Numbered from the stretch's first letter, positions 9,022 to 17,197 are shown. The stretch is 64,000 nt of DNA from Vibrio profundi (GCF_005281835.1 NZ_RZIS01000001.1:248001-312000); one strand, 5' to 3'. The notes: generated by a model not told the origin, from the sequence alone. Translations and numbers: made by a program.

Positions 9022-10020
9022 TTAATGGATGTATTCGCGTACTTTCGCAATGAGATCTTCTTTTACATAGGGCGCGATAAAGCTTGCCTCAATGGCGTTG
9101 ATGCTGAACTGGGCTATTTCTTGTTTGGTTAGGGAATGAGCGTCCGCAACGGCTTGGAAGTTGTCATTCATGTAGCCACCAAAGTAGGCCGGATCGTCAG
9201 AGTTTATGGTGACACATAGCCCTTTTCGCAGCAGGTCGACGATGTTGTGCTGCTGCATATTGTCGAAGACTTTCAGTTTGGTATTGGATAGTGGGCAAAC
9301 CGTTAGTGGAATGCGTTTGGCAGCTAGCTCACTGACGAGTTCCTCATCTTCAGCGCAGCGAACCCCATGATCAATACGCGTTGTACCTAGCATAGTCAGC
9401 GCATCTGAGATGTTTTGCGCGGGGCCTTCTTCACCTGCGTGCGCCACGGTAAGAAACCCGTGCTCGATAGCTTCTTGGAAAACGTGTTTGAATTTCTCTG
9501 GCGGGTTACCTTGCTCTGATGAATCGAGCCCAACAGCGATAATTTTGTCCTTGAATGGTAGTGCTTGGTGCAATGTTTCAAATGCGCTGCCTTCATCGAG
9601 ATGACGTAAAAAGCACATAATGAGCTGACTGCTGATCCCTAGTTCCTGATCGGCTTGTTTTAGTGCTCGGGTAATTCCATTGACTACGGTTTCAAAGGCG
9701 ATACCACGCTCGGTATGAGTTTGAGGATCAAAGAAGATTTCTGTGTGTACGACGTTGTCTTGCTGGCATTTGAGCATGTAGGCCCAAGTCAAATCGTAGA
9801 AGTCTTGTTCATGGATGAGAACTTCAGCGCCCTGATAATAGATATCGAGGAAAGATTGCAAATTATGAAACTGATAGGCGTCTCGGACTTCTTGAGGGGT
9901 GTTAAATGGAATAGAGACATGGTTACGCTTGGCTAACTCAAACATGAGTTCAGGCTCTAGGGTACCTTCTATGTGTAAATGCAGCTCAACTTTCGGTAAA
10001 TTTTGAATGAAGCTATCCAT
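9022..10020 (-). CDS. Adenine deaminase of the adenosine-deaminase family
   Basis: A 332-residue amidohydrolase that deaminates a 6-aminopurine. Metal and catalytic residues are visible: HLHIEG (residues 13-18), HAGEEG (His and Glu), HGVR, and NSDDPAYFG with the two aspartates. It is usually labelled add, but the strings GTLEPELMF, FFDPQTHTERGI, GLDSSEQGNPPEKF and DDPAYFGGYMNDNF follow the Pseudomonas Pa0148 group shown to act on adenine, so adenine to hypoxanthine plus ammonia is the better guess. A PurR-like box lies about 165 bp upstream. Single gene, convergent with nnrS. Confidence 0.85.
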   Translation of the reverse strand: MDSFIQNLPKVELHLHIEGTLEPELMFELAKRNHVSIPFNTPQEVRDAYQFHNLQSFLDIYYQGAEVLIHEQDFYDLTWAYMLKCQQDNVVHTEIFFDPQTHTERGIAFETVVNGITRALKQADQELGISSQLIMCFLRHLDEGSAFETLHQALPFKDKIIAVGLDSSEQGNPPEKFKHVFQEAIEHGFLTVAHAGEEGPAQNISDALTMLGTTRIDHGVRCAEDEELVSELAAKRIPLTVCPLSNTKLKVFDNMQQHNIVDLLRKGLCVTINSDDPAYFGGYMNDNFQAVADAHSLTKQEIAQFSINAIEASFIAPYVKEDLIAKVREYIH

Positions 10021-10184
10021 AGCAACTCCTTAGCTATTTTTGTTATTGGGAGCAGTGTGAGCAAAGCAGTGGTTGGTTGCTTCGCTATTTGTATACGTTT
10101 CAGCATAGTTCATTTCCTACTTTTTGATAAAAAACAGCCGAATAACGGGCCTTGGAGCGTCATGAAATTGAGGGGAGTGGCTAG

Positions 10185-10200
10185 CCGCAAACGATTTACT
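10185..10200. promoter_or_regulatory. Candidate PurR box upstream of the deaminase
   Basis: CCGCAAACGATTTACT keeps the GCAA-N-CG-N-TT core of the PurR consensus ANGCAANCGNTTNCNT, with mismatches at the first and fourteenth positions. It lies in the 338-bp gap between the deaminase and the DUF3622 gene. Confidence 0.4.
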
Positions 10201-10217
10201 ATTTTGCAGTGTGATCC

Positions 10218-10235
10218 GCTGCAAATATTTGCAGC
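10218..10235. promoter_or_regulatory. Perfect 18-bp palindrome
   Basis: GCTGCAAATATTTGCAGC is a perfect palindrome 124 bp before the DUF3622 gene and 200 bp before the deaminase. It looks like an operator for a dimeric repressor that I cannot name. The rest of the 10021-10358 gap shows no convincing gene. Confidence 0.55.
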
Positions 10236-10358
10236 AATGTCTATCGTTTTGTGCTCTAATACCGCGCTTACCAAGGGATGGTGTTAAAGATGCTCAGCTT
10301 AGATGGAGTTATCAAAGTTGACCGATCCCTTAATGATCTCCCTTAGGAAATAAACAAC

Positions 10359-10676
10359 ATGTCTAAGAACAAAAAATTTGATATCCGCCTTTCAGAAAAA
10401 CGTAACGGCTGGTGTGCAGAAATTACACGTCAAGTGACGTCTCGTAGCACAACAGTATCTAAGCGTGAGACTGGTTTTGAAACTGAAGCTCAAGCAAAAG
10501 AATGGGCAGAGAAAGAACTGGCTTCTTTCGTACAAAACCAAGCTGAGCGTAACGAGCGTAAAGCGGACCAGCGTAAAGAGCGCGAAGAAATTCGTCACGC
10601 TAAAGAATTAAAAGCAGAGCAAGCTCGTGAAGCACGTGCAAAAGCTCGCGCCGCTGATGAGTTTGACGCTGAATAG
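10359..10676 (+). CDS. DUF3622 family small basic/coiled protein
   Basis: A 105-residue protein that I match to the DUF3622 family of Vibrio and relatives; no function is known. The N-terminal half (residues 1-55) resembles a small beta-rich domain with the pattern FDIRLSEKRNGWCAEITRQVTSR. The C-terminal half (about 60-105) is highly charged, rich in Glu, Arg, Lys and Ala, and probably forms one long helix. Start ATG follows TTAGGAAATAAACA. It is a single-gene unit followed by its own terminator. Well-formed codon use supports expression. Confidence 0.8.
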   Translation: MSKNKKFDIRLSEKRNGWCAEITRQVTSRSTTVSKRETGFETEAQAKEWAEKELASFVQNQAERNERKADQRKEREEIRHAKELKAEQAREARAKARAADEFDAE

Positions 10677-10694
10677 TCGCATCAGTTGAATTGA

Positions 10695-10724
10695 AAAAAA
10701 GCCCTGATTAGTCAGGGCTTTTTT
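10695..10724 (+). terminator. Terminator after DUF3622 gene
   Basis: AAAAAGCCCTGA-TTAG-TCAGGGC followed by six T's. Confidence 0.9.
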
Positions 10725-10764
10725 GTATCTGAAAGAGTGTTTTACTAACTCGATTTTTGATCAA

Positions 10765-11811
10765 CTAGTTATTAAGTTCAGTTAGCCAATCAACGTCCGC
10801 TACTTCTTCTATATAACTCTCAACAGTCAGCTCTACGTCGTCATCGTCTTGTTTGAAATAGGCGATGTGGAACACGGCGTCTCCTTCATTGACCAGTGGT
10901 AAAGTTTGCTGACCAATAACGATGCCGCCTTTTGCGGTTTTCATTTCTATTTCTTGGTGACCTAGTGGCGAACTGATGTAGGCGATGGTTTGCCCTGCTT
11001 CTACTTTTTCACCAAGCCTCACCATGTTTCTGACTATGCCGTCGGCTTCTGCTCGCAACCAACTGGTAGAACGACAAATTACCGGCAAAGGCAGTTTTTT
11101 ACGATTGGCACGTAACATGCCAATTTCTTTCATTACCTGATGTACACCTAAATAACCGGCGCGAATAGCCAAATGGTCGAATCGTAAGGCTTCACCACCT
11201 TCATAGGTTAATACTGGGATCCCGAGCTTTTCTGCTTCACTACGGAGCGAACCATCACGTAATGCTGAATCTACGATAACTGGTGTCGCGAAAGCGTTAG
11301 CTATTTTCAAAGTTTCAGGGTTGGACAAGTTCGCGCGAATTTGCGGTAAGTTTGTCCGATGAATCGCCCCTGTATGCAAATCCAAAATATAGTTGCATCG
11401 CTTAACGACATTCTCGAAGAAAGTGAAGGCGATACGTGAGGTTAGTGAGCCTTTCTCACTTCCCGGGAAGCAGCGGTTAAGGTCGCGTCTGTCTGGTAAA
11501 TAGCGTGATTTATGGATGAAGCCAAACACGTTAACAATGGGTACCACAATCAATGTGCCCTTAAGTTTTTTCGGATCAATGGCATTGGTGATCTGACGAG
11601 CAATCTCAACTCCATTAAGTTCGTCACCGTGGATAGCTGCATTCACCATTAGCGTTGGACCTGTTTGGTGTCCATGGATGATTTCAATAGGAATCGAAAG
11701 CGGGGAGTGGGTATAAAGCTGCGCCGCTTTAAGTTCAATGTCCATTCGCTGGCCTGCTTGAACGGTATAACCAAGCAGTTCAAAAGGTGGGTTGGGTTTA
11801 ATTCTTGCCAT
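10765..11811 (-). CDS. AstE/aspartoacylase-like zinc carboxypeptidase-family deacylase
   Basis: A 348-residue member of the succinylglutamate desuccinylase/aspartoacylase family. The zinc site is visible as AAIHGDELNG (His and Glu) and LDLHTG (second His). RRDLNRCFPG supplies the substrate-binding Asn-Arg pair, and TYEGGEALRF is the likely catalytic-glutamate region. A C-terminal beta domain (about 240-330) resembles a biotinyl/lipoyl-like barrel found in this subgroup. Relatives often sit beside RimK-type glutamate ligases and may remove amino-acid modifications; no rimK is visible here, so the substrate is unknown. It is not the astE of an arginine operon, because no ast genes are adjacent. 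Confidence 0.83.
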   Translation of the reverse strand: MARIKPNPPFELLGYTVQAGQRMDIELKAAQLYTHSPLSIPIEIIHGHQTGPTLMVNAAIHGDELNGVEIARQITNAIDPKKLKGTLIVVPIVNVFGFIHKSRYLPDRRDLNRCFPGSEKGSLTSRIAFTFFENVVKRCNYILDLHTGAIHRTNLPQIRANLSNPETLKIANAFATPVIVDSALRDGSLRSEAEKLGIPVLTYEGGEALRFDHLAIRAGYLGVHQVMKEIGMLRANRKKLPLPVICRSTSWLRAEADGIVRNMVRLGEKVEAGQTIAYISSPLGHQEIEMKTAKGGIVIGQQTLPLVNEGDAVFHIAYFKQDDDDVELTVESYIEEVADVDWLTELNN

Positions 11812-12055
11812 GAGTTTCTCTGATTAAGTGGCCGATAAAGACGGTAATTCAGCGGAATGTAGCAATCGGGTGTTTTTAGACCAACTCTATTAATTTTTGG
11901 TGTCGACAAAAGTTCTTTATAGGCGTCACATAAAATTGTGGGGTGAAGTTTTTGTTGAAAAATATGGCGATATTTGTGGCGCACATAAATGAGGAAGATG
12001 GAATTGGAAGAGCCAGTTCTACTGCGCTGAATGGTTAGGTCTTATTTGTAAGACA
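11812..12055. other. Intergenic region without visible gene
   Basis: The 340-bp gap between the AstE-like gene and the DUF3332 gene begins here. Apart from the promoter elements at 12056-12109 I find no ORF with a ribosome-binding site and no stable RNA fold. Confidence 0.5.
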
Positions 12056-12109
12056 GCTGACATTGGCTGACATTAACTTGATTGACAGTATAAAAAATGT
12101 GGTTACTAT
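12056..12109 (+). promoter_or_regulatory. Promoter with tandem 10-bp direct repeats
   Basis: GCTGACATTG and GCTGACATTA lie head to tail (12056-12075), one helical turn apart. They are followed by TTGACA (12082-12087) and TACTAT (12104-12109) with a 16-bp spacer. The repeats sit where an activator could contact RNA polymerase. They precede the DUF3332 lipoprotein gene. Confidence 0.55.
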
Positions 12110-12151
12110 CCCGCGCCTTGATATGAATCGAGTTAATTAATAGAGAGCACT

Positions 12152-12691
12152 ATGAAAAAAACAATAACTAGAATCGTTGCTTTATCTGTCGCAGCGATGG
12201 CCTTATCTGGCTGTGTGGGCAGTAATGCAGTGACGGGCTACTTAATGAAGTTCAACCTTAAAGCCGTGGATAACCGCTACGCTCGTGGTGGTTTGAATAT
12301 TCTATTAGCGCCTGTATATGGTTTGACTGTTGCAGCGGATTATCTTGTCTTTAACTCACTAGAGTTCTGGACCGGAAGCAACCCATTAACTGGCACACCG
12401 CATATCTTCGATAGCAAAGTCGATACGATGTTAGATATCAACGACCAGCTTGATCCATCACTGACAGAGGCACCCGTAGGTCCTATTTCCAGTGTTGATA
12501 TGATCGAAAAGGGTCAAATGCGGAAAATCGATGAGAACACGATTCAAATGGATATTACTTACCAATCTGGTGAGCGTGCGACTTTGATCGGTGTTCGTGA
12601 CGGTGAAATGGTCACTTACTTTATTGACGGTGAGATTGTGGCTCAAACATCAATTGATGAGCTAGAAAGCTACGCGGCCACTCGCGCATAA
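12152..12691 (+). CDS. DUF3332 putative lipoprotein
   Basis: A 179-residue exported protein of the DUF3332 type, function unknown. It begins with a basic signal sequence and a lipobox LSGC, so Cys21 should be lipidated. Residues 30-80 are the conserved block (LKAVDNRYARGGLNILLAPVYG), including a hydrophobic patch. The C-terminal part (about 115-170) looks like a small beta domain. The start ATG follows GAGAGCACT. It stands alone between a promoter with tandem repeats and a strong terminator. Confidence 0.82.
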   Translation: MKKTITRIVALSVAAMALSGCVGSNAVTGYLMKFNLKAVDNRYARGGLNILLAPVYGLTVAADYLVFNSLEFWTGSNPLTGTPHIFDSKVDTMLDINDQLDPSLTEAPVGPISSVDMIEKGQMRKIDENTIQMDITYQSGERATLIGVRDGEMVTYFIDGEIVAQTSIDELESYAATRA

Positions 12692-12738
12692 GCGCTTTTG
12701 CTTGTCGGCTTCATCGCCACACAAATAATCAGACCTAA

Positions 12739-12767
12739 AAAAACAGGCGCTAAGTTAGCGCCTGTTT
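12739..12767. terminator. Bidirectional terminator, DUF3332 / pepD
   Basis: AAACAGGCGCTAA-GT-TAGCGCCTGTTT between convergent genes. Confidence 0.88.
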
Positions 12768-12802
12768 CTTATTTATATTGGTTTTCAAACTGAAAAAGCA
12801 GA

Positions 12803-14275
12803 TTACGCTTTTTCTGGGATAGCTTCTAACAAGGCTACCATTTGGTTCCAGAATAGCTCTACAGTATCAATTTTCACTTTCTCATCTGGAGAGTGAGGGA
12901 ACTTGATCGTTGGACCGAAAGAAACCATATCCATATTCGGGTACGGTTCTTTGAACAGACCACACTCAAGACCAGCGTGGATAACCATGATGTTTGGCTT
13001 ATGGCCGTAGATGCCTTCATACATGTTACGGAAAATGTGCATGATTTCAGAGTCCGCATCTGGTTTCCAACCTGGGTAAGCGCCGGAAAATTCGATGTTT
13101 GCACCAGCAAGTTCTGCAATAGAGTGCAGCATGCTTTCAACTTGAGAACGGCCAGAATCGATCAGTGAACGAATCAGGCAAAGCACCGTAATTGTGTTTT
13201 CTTCTGTAGTGATCACGCCTACGTTCAAAGAAGTTTCCACAACGCCTTCAATTTCGTCGCTCATGCGAATCACGCCGTTTGGACATGCGTTCAATGCTGC
13301 AATGAAGCGTGCTTGTTCAGCTTGAGCCATTACACCTTGCTCTACAGTTACTTCTTCATTGAAAGTAACAATGCTGTCTTCAATTTTACCTAATTCAGTA
13401 GATAGCAACTCAGTGTAGTAGTTGTATAGAGATGCCAGCTTCTCTTGGTTTTCTGCTGGAACTGCAACAGTTACAAAACCTTCACGAGGAATGGCATTAC
13501 GTAGGCTACCACCTTTGAACTCTACCAGGCGTAAATCTAATTCTTGAGCGTGACCAGCTAAGAAGCGAGCAAGCAGCTTGTTCGCGTTGGCACGGCCTGT
13601 GTGGATATCACAGCCAGAGTGACCACCTTTAAGGCCTTTTAATGTTAGCTTACGAGTAACATAGCCTGCTGGGATTGCGTCGCGTGTGATATCGAATGTC
13701 ATTGCACCGTCGATACCGCCAGCACAACCCATGTAAACTTCACCTTCTTGCTCTGAGTCTGTGTTTAGAAGAATGTCGCCTTCTAACCAACCTGCTTCAA
13801 GGCCGAATGCACCTGTCATACCAGCTTCTTCATCTACAGTCAGTAGAACTTCAAGAGGGCCGTGCTTGATTTCTGTCGATGCTAATACTGCAAGACATGA
13901 TGCCATGCCCATGCCGTTATCTGCACCTAGAGTGGTACCTTTCGCAGTTACCCATTCGCCATCGATGTATGGTTGGATTGGATCTTTAGTGAAGTCGTGA
14001 ACCGTGTCTTCGTTCTTTTGTGGAACCATATCGATGTGAGCTTGTAGCACCACACCTTTTTTATTTTCCATTCCTGCTGTTGCTGGCTTCTTGATGAAAA
14101 CGTTACCTGTTGGATCACGTCGTACATCTAGGCCTTGCTCTTTAGCCCAAGAAATAATGTATTGAGCTAGGGCTTCTTCATGTTTTGAAGGGTGAGGAAT
14201 AGAGCAAATTTTATCGAAAAACTGCCAAATAGGCGCAGGGGATAAGTTGCTAATTTCAGAATGGAATTCAGACAC
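12803..14275 (-). CDS. pepD: Aminoacyl-histidine dipeptidase (peptidase D)
   Basis: Cytosolic M20-family zinc dipeptidase that cleaves a broad range of dipeptides, including Xaa-His such as carnosine. At 490 residues it is the usual length. The metal-binding series is complete: AHIDMVPQ (His, Asp), GADNGMG (bridging Asp), VDEEAGMTG (catalytic and metal Glu), NTDSEQEGE (Asp) and a C-terminal HAGLECG with FPHSPDE (His). A dimerisation domain lies between about residues 210 and 390. Single gene; the start is supported by AGGAGT upstream on the minus strand. Confidence 0.97.
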   Translation of the reverse strand: MSEFHSEISNLSPAPIWQFFDKICSIPHPSKHEEALAQYIISWAKEQGLDVRRDPTGNVFIKKPATAGMENKKGVVLQAHIDMVPQKNEDTVHDFTKDPIQPYIDGEWVTAKGTTLGADNGMGMASCLAVLASTEIKHGPLEVLLTVDEEAGMTGAFGLEAGWLEGDILLNTDSEQEGEVYMGCAGGIDGAMTFDITRDAIPAGYVTRKLTLKGLKGGHSGCDIHTGRANANKLLARFLAGHAQELDLRLVEFKGGSLRNAIPREGFVTVAVPAENQEKLASLYNYYTELLSTELGKIEDSIVTFNEEVTVEQGVMAQAEQARFIAALNACPNGVIRMSDEIEGVVETSLNVGVITTEENTITVLCLIRSLIDSGRSQVESMLHSIAELAGANIEFSGAYPGWKPDADSEIMHIFRNMYEGIYGHKPNIMVIHAGLECGLFKEPYPNMDMVSFGPTIKFPHSPDEKVKIDTVELFWNQMVALLEAIPEKA

Positions 14276-14578
14276 GGATGACTCCTGTTGTGTTTAATGA
14301 CCATATCATTGATGCAATCATACTCAATATTCAGAGTTATAAACTGCATGAAAGGATCTAACTTTGTGGCCGACAGCATACCATTAGCTAGGGAGCTGGA
14401 GTAGGGATTATGATTGAGAAATGTTTCAATATTTGAAACTCACACAAGGCGTCAATTGATCACAAAAGCCAGTTAATCGTTTGCTTGCATACTTATTTGG
14501 AATAAAGAGAGTTTTAACTGTCAATTTTGTAATTAAATTACAGGTTTTTGATGGTTTTATCAGTTTGTATGAAATATT
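14276..14578. other. pepD upstream region
   Basis: AT-rich stretch carrying the pepD promoter on the minus strand. I see no ORF with a plausible start signal and no structured RNA here. Confidence 0.4.
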
Positions 14579-14629
14579 TGTGACTCATATCAAATAAAAC
14601 TTGTAATCTTTTTTCTTGGGTTGTATATT
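14579..14629 (+). promoter_or_regulatory. Candidate CRP site and promoter of the small RNA gene
   Basis: TGTGA-CTCATA-TCAAA (14579-14594) matches the CRP consensus TGTGA-N6-TCACA at 9 of 10 bases. It is followed by TTGTAA (14601-14606) and TATATT (14624-14629) with a 17-bp spacer. The CRP centre is about 50 bp before the expected start, which is not a standard class I or II distance, so the -10 choice may be slightly off. Confidence 0.55.
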
Positions 14630-14740
14630 AACACCAACTTCAGCGCGAAGAGTAAATGCTCAAAGGATGAGTCCGTTTTATCGCCTCCATGGAACCGAGA
14701 AATCAAAATTGTATTTAATTGATTTAATAAGGTGATAGTT

Positions 14741-14827
14741 ATGAAAGGTTTACCATCTGCAATGTTCTGGCTTAACAACTCTGTTTACACTGGCAACTTT
14801 GCATACCCAACAAGCTTTGGTTACTAA
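14741..14827 (+). CDS. 28-residue small protein (possibly VcdP)
   Basis: ATG at 14741 follows AAGGTGAT at six bases, a strong ribosome-binding site, and the frame stops at TAA 14825-14827. The peptide starts MKGLPSAMFWL and ends FAYPTSFGY: aromatic, nearly uncharged (one Lys), with no signal peptide cleavage site and no obvious membrane helix. The good start signal and its place inside a promoter-terminator unit argue that it is translated. A match to VcdP, the citrate synthase-binding peptide of V. cholerae, is suspected but not proven. It could also be a leader peptide, but the terminator directly after it separates it from the permease gene. Confidence 0.65.
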   Translation: MKGLPSAMFWLNNSVYTGNFAYPTSFGY

Positions 14828-14910
14828 GACCAATTGCATGTGACTTGAACGTTATGTTCACCCCTATATATTGGAATTTTTTTACAACCCTTTTGGTTGA
14901 GTAATTCTAC

Positions 14911-14939
14911 CGCCACTCAAATTTGAGTGGCGTTTTTTT
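14911..14939 (+). terminator. Terminator of the small RNA gene
   Basis: CGCCACTCAAA-TTTGAGTGGCG is a perfect stem followed by seven T's. Confidence 0.93.
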
Positions 14940-15271
14940 ATCTGTCGAAAATCACTGCCTACTTTTTAATCGTCAATTGACGACTTTCCTGCTTATTACT
15001 GAATCTGTTGAAGCAACTCGGAGTTTTTCTATACTTTTACTAATGGAATGCCGTTTAGTTTCCTGAAAAATTAGTACATAGTTCAAAAATACACCGCCAT
15101 TTTATAGATGCTTTCCAATTTGTTACTCATTGTTTTAATTAGGTTTTTAATCACTATTCTATACTTGTTAATCGTACCGTTTCATAACGGCGTACAATAA
15201 ATATCGATTAGAGCCTTAATTCTATCTGGAATTTGTTATTTGATGACTTTATAATCCGAGGCCAATCGATT
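14940..15271. other. Long leader region before purine permease
   Basis: No ORF is evident. It contains a perfect 14-bp palindrome TCGTCAATTGACGA (14970-14983) and an imperfect hairpin near 15173-15195 around CGTACC and GGCGTAC. I found no purine-riboswitch core. Confidence 0.4.
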
Positions 15272-15287
15272 ACGCAACCGTTTACTT
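15272..15287. promoter_or_regulatory. PurR box of the purine permease-gpt operon
   Basis: ACGCAACCGTTTACTT matches every fixed position of the PurR consensus ANGCAANCGNTTNCNT. It ends 22 bp before the permease start, so repressor binding would block initiation or early elongation. Confidence 0.85.
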
Positions 15288-15309
15288 TTTACCCTTATAG
15301 GATTCGATT

Positions 15310-16605
15310 ATGCTCGAAAGGCTATTCAAACTCAGTGAACATGGCACAAATGTGCGCACTGAAATCATCGCAGGTATGACAACCTTCCTTACGATGGCTT
15401 ACATCATTTTTGTAAACCCAGCGATGCTGTCTGATGCAGGAATGGACCATGGTGCCGTGTTTGTCGCGACGTGTTTAGCGGCTGCTATTGGCTGTTTCAT
15501 CATGGGCTTTGTTGCCAATTACCCAATTGCGCAAGCGCCTGGCATGGGTCTTAATGCCTTCTTTACTTACGCCGTGGTTTTAGGCATGGGCCATACATGG
15601 CAAGTCGCGCTAGCAGCGGTATTTGTATCGGGTATCTTATTCATCCTATTGAGCGTGTTTAAAATCCGCGAGTGGATCATTAACTCAATCCCGATGTCAC
15701 TGCGTACAGGTATTTCTGCGGGTATCGGCTTGTTCTTAGCTTTCATTGCTTTGAAAAATGCAGGTATTGTCGTTGATAACCCAGCGACTCTAGTATCAAT
15801 GGGCGCAATTACATCGGTTCCTGCTGTACTAGCATCAATTGGTTTCTTCCTAACCATCGCTTTAGTACACCGCGGCGTGAAAGGTGGCGTGATGATCGCT
15901 ATCTTGGCGGTAACGGTTCTAGGCCTTATTTTTGGTGATGTACAATACGGTGGCATCATCTCTGCTCCACCAAGTATTGCACCTACCTTTATGCAGTTAG
16001 ATTTCTCTGCTGTATTCGAAATCGGCATGATCTCTGTTGTATTCGCATTCTTATTTGTCGATTTGTTCGATACCGCGGGTACTTTAGTTGGCGTTGCACA
16101 AAAAGCTGACCTTATTGGTAAAGATGGAAAAATCCCACGCCTAAACAAAGCACTACTTGCTGACTCTACAGCAACAACTGTCGGTGCTGTGTTGGGTACT
16201 TCAAACACAACTTCTTATATTGAAAGTGTTTCTGGTGTTTCTGCCGGTGGTCGCACTGGTTTAACAGCAGTTGTGGTTGGTATTTTCTTCTTACTTGCAT
16301 TATTCTTCTCGCCATTGGCGGGTATGATCCCAGCATACGCGACAGCTGGTGCGCTTTTCTATGTAGCAATTCTAATGCTATCTGGTTTGGTTAGCATTGA
16401 CTGGCGTGATCTGACAGAAGCTGCACCTGTTGTTGTGACGTGTCTTCTTATGCCACTGACTTTCTCTATTGCAGAAGGTATTTCACTAGGTTTCATTGCA
16501 TACGCTGCAATTAAACTGGCAAGTGGTAAAGGCCGTGATGTATCCATCAGTGTATGGGTAATGGCTGCAATCTTTATTTTGAAATACGTTTTAACTGCTG
16601 CTTAA
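15310..16605 (+). CDS. NCS2-family purine permease (AzgA type)
   Basis: Proton-coupled importer of a purine base, most likely guanine, hypoxanthine or xanthine. The 431-residue protein has about 13 hydrophobic segments. The AzgA-subfamily signatures are visible: TEIIAGMTTFLTMAYIIFVNP at the N terminus, QAPGMGLNAFFTY (about residues 78-90), DLFDTAGTLVGVAQKA, and the conserved GTSNTTSYIESVSGVSAGGRTG region (about 297-318). It precedes gpt by 41 bp and is probably co-transcribed, so imported guanine or xanthine would be converted directly to the nucleotide. A perfect PurR box controls the unit. Confidence 0.93.
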   Translation: MLERLFKLSEHGTNVRTEIIAGMTTFLTMAYIIFVNPAMLSDAGMDHGAVFVATCLAAAIGCFIMGFVANYPIAQAPGMGLNAFFTYAVVLGMGHTWQVALAAVFVSGILFILLSVFKIREWIINSIPMSLRTGISAGIGLFLAFIALKNAGIVVDNPATLVSMGAITSVPAVLASIGFFLTIALVHRGVKGGVMIAILAVTVLGLIFGDVQYGGIISAPPSIAPTFMQLDFSAVFEIGMISVVFAFLFVDLFDTAGTLVGVAQKADLIGKDGKIPRLNKALLADSTATTVGAVLGTSNTTSYIESVSGVSAGGRTGLTAVVVGIFFLLALFFSPLAGMIPAYATAGALFYVAILMLSGLVSIDWRDLTEAAPVVVTCLLMPLTFSIAEGISLGFIAYAAIKLASGKGRDVSISVWVMAAIFILKYVLTAA

Positions 16606-16646
16606 TTCGTAAACCAACAAGCTTATAACTATTAGGTTTAATAACT

Positions 16647-17111
16647 ATGACGACTAAATTCATCATCTCTTGGGACAACATGCAAACTTATTGTCGCCAA
16701 CTAGCTGAAAAGCAAATGCCAGCAGAGCAGTGGAAAGGTATCTGGGCAGTAAGTCGTGGTGGCTTAGTACCTGGCGCTATCCTGGCTCGTGAGCTAGGTA
16801 TTCGTCACGTAGATACAATTTGTATTTCTAGCTACGACCACGATCATCAGCGCGACATGACAGTTGTTAAAGCTCCAGAAGGTGATGGTGAAGGCTTCCT
16901 AATCGTAGAAGATCTAGTGGACAGCGGTGATACTGCACGTAAATTGCGTGAAATGTACCCGAAAGCGAAACTAATCGCTGTATGTGCTAAGCCTTCAGGC
17001 GTTGATCTTCTTGATGATTACATCGTAGACATTGCACAAGACACTTGGATCGAGCAGCCGTGGGATACTGGTATCAACTACGTTGAGCCAATCAACCGCA
17101 AGCAAAAGTAA
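16647..17111 (+). CDS. gpt: Xanthine-guanine phosphoribosyltransferase
   Basis: Salvage enzyme that makes XMP, GMP and some IMP from the free base and PRPP. It is 154 residues, close to the E. coli enzyme. The PRPP-binding motif [12 protein letters not shown] (about 86-97) with its paired acidic residues is intact, and [16 protein letters not shown] and the C-terminal [15 protein letters not shown] follow Gpt rather than Hpt. It is the second gene of a PurR-controlled transport-salvage operon and is followed by a strong terminator. Confidence 0.97.
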   Translation: MTTKFIISWDNMQTYCRQLAEKQMPAEQWKGIWAVSRGGLVPGAILARELGIRHVDTICISSYDHDHQRDMTVVKAPEGDGEGFLIVEDLVDSGDTARKLREMYPKAKLIAVCAKPSGVDLLDDYIVDIAQDTWIEQPWDTGINYVEPINRKQK

Positions 17112-17131
17112 GCGCTAGCTATGATTTATTG

Positions 17132-17163
17132 AAAATGACCCTTTATAGGGTCATTTTTTTTTA
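17132..17163 (+). terminator. Terminator after gpt
   Basis: AAAATGACCC-TTTA-TAGGGTCATTTTTTTT, a stem with a long U-run. It overlaps an apparent upstream extension of frsA, which argues against that extension. Confidence 0.92.
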
Positions 17164-17197
17164 TACTATTAGACAAACACCTAATCAAAATAGCCTC

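Larger units (their letters stand above)
14636..14939 (+). ncRNA. Probable dual-function small RNA, VcdRP-like
   Basis: A compact transcription unit of about 300 nt between pepD and the purine permease: promoter with CRP-like site, about 105 nt of leader able to form small hairpins, a 28-codon ORF (14741-14827), an untranslated stretch with C-rich patches (CACCCCT, AACCCTTTTGG) and a perfect terminator. From memory this agrees with VcdRP of V. cholerae, a CRP-activated RNA whose RNA part represses sugar-PTS mRNAs and whose roughly 29-residue protein VcdP binds citrate synthase. The identification rests on architecture and recollection, not on an alignment. The 5' end is approximate. Confidence 0.6.

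Noticed and set aside
10003..10287. 94-codon ORF in the gap after the deaminase
   Set aside because: It begins inside the deaminase start region, has no ribosome-binding site and crosses the operator-like elements.
14940..15309. Purine riboswitch before the permease
   Set aside because: No three-way-junction core or conserved loop sequences are visible; control is explained by the PurR box.
15567..16208. 213-codon ORF opposite the purine permease
   Set aside because: It is a frame shadow: the permease matches its family throughout and the reverse frame has no start signal.
17129..17197. N-terminal extension of frsA
   Set aside because: It runs through the gpt terminator and does not match the FrsA family start; ATG 17198 does.
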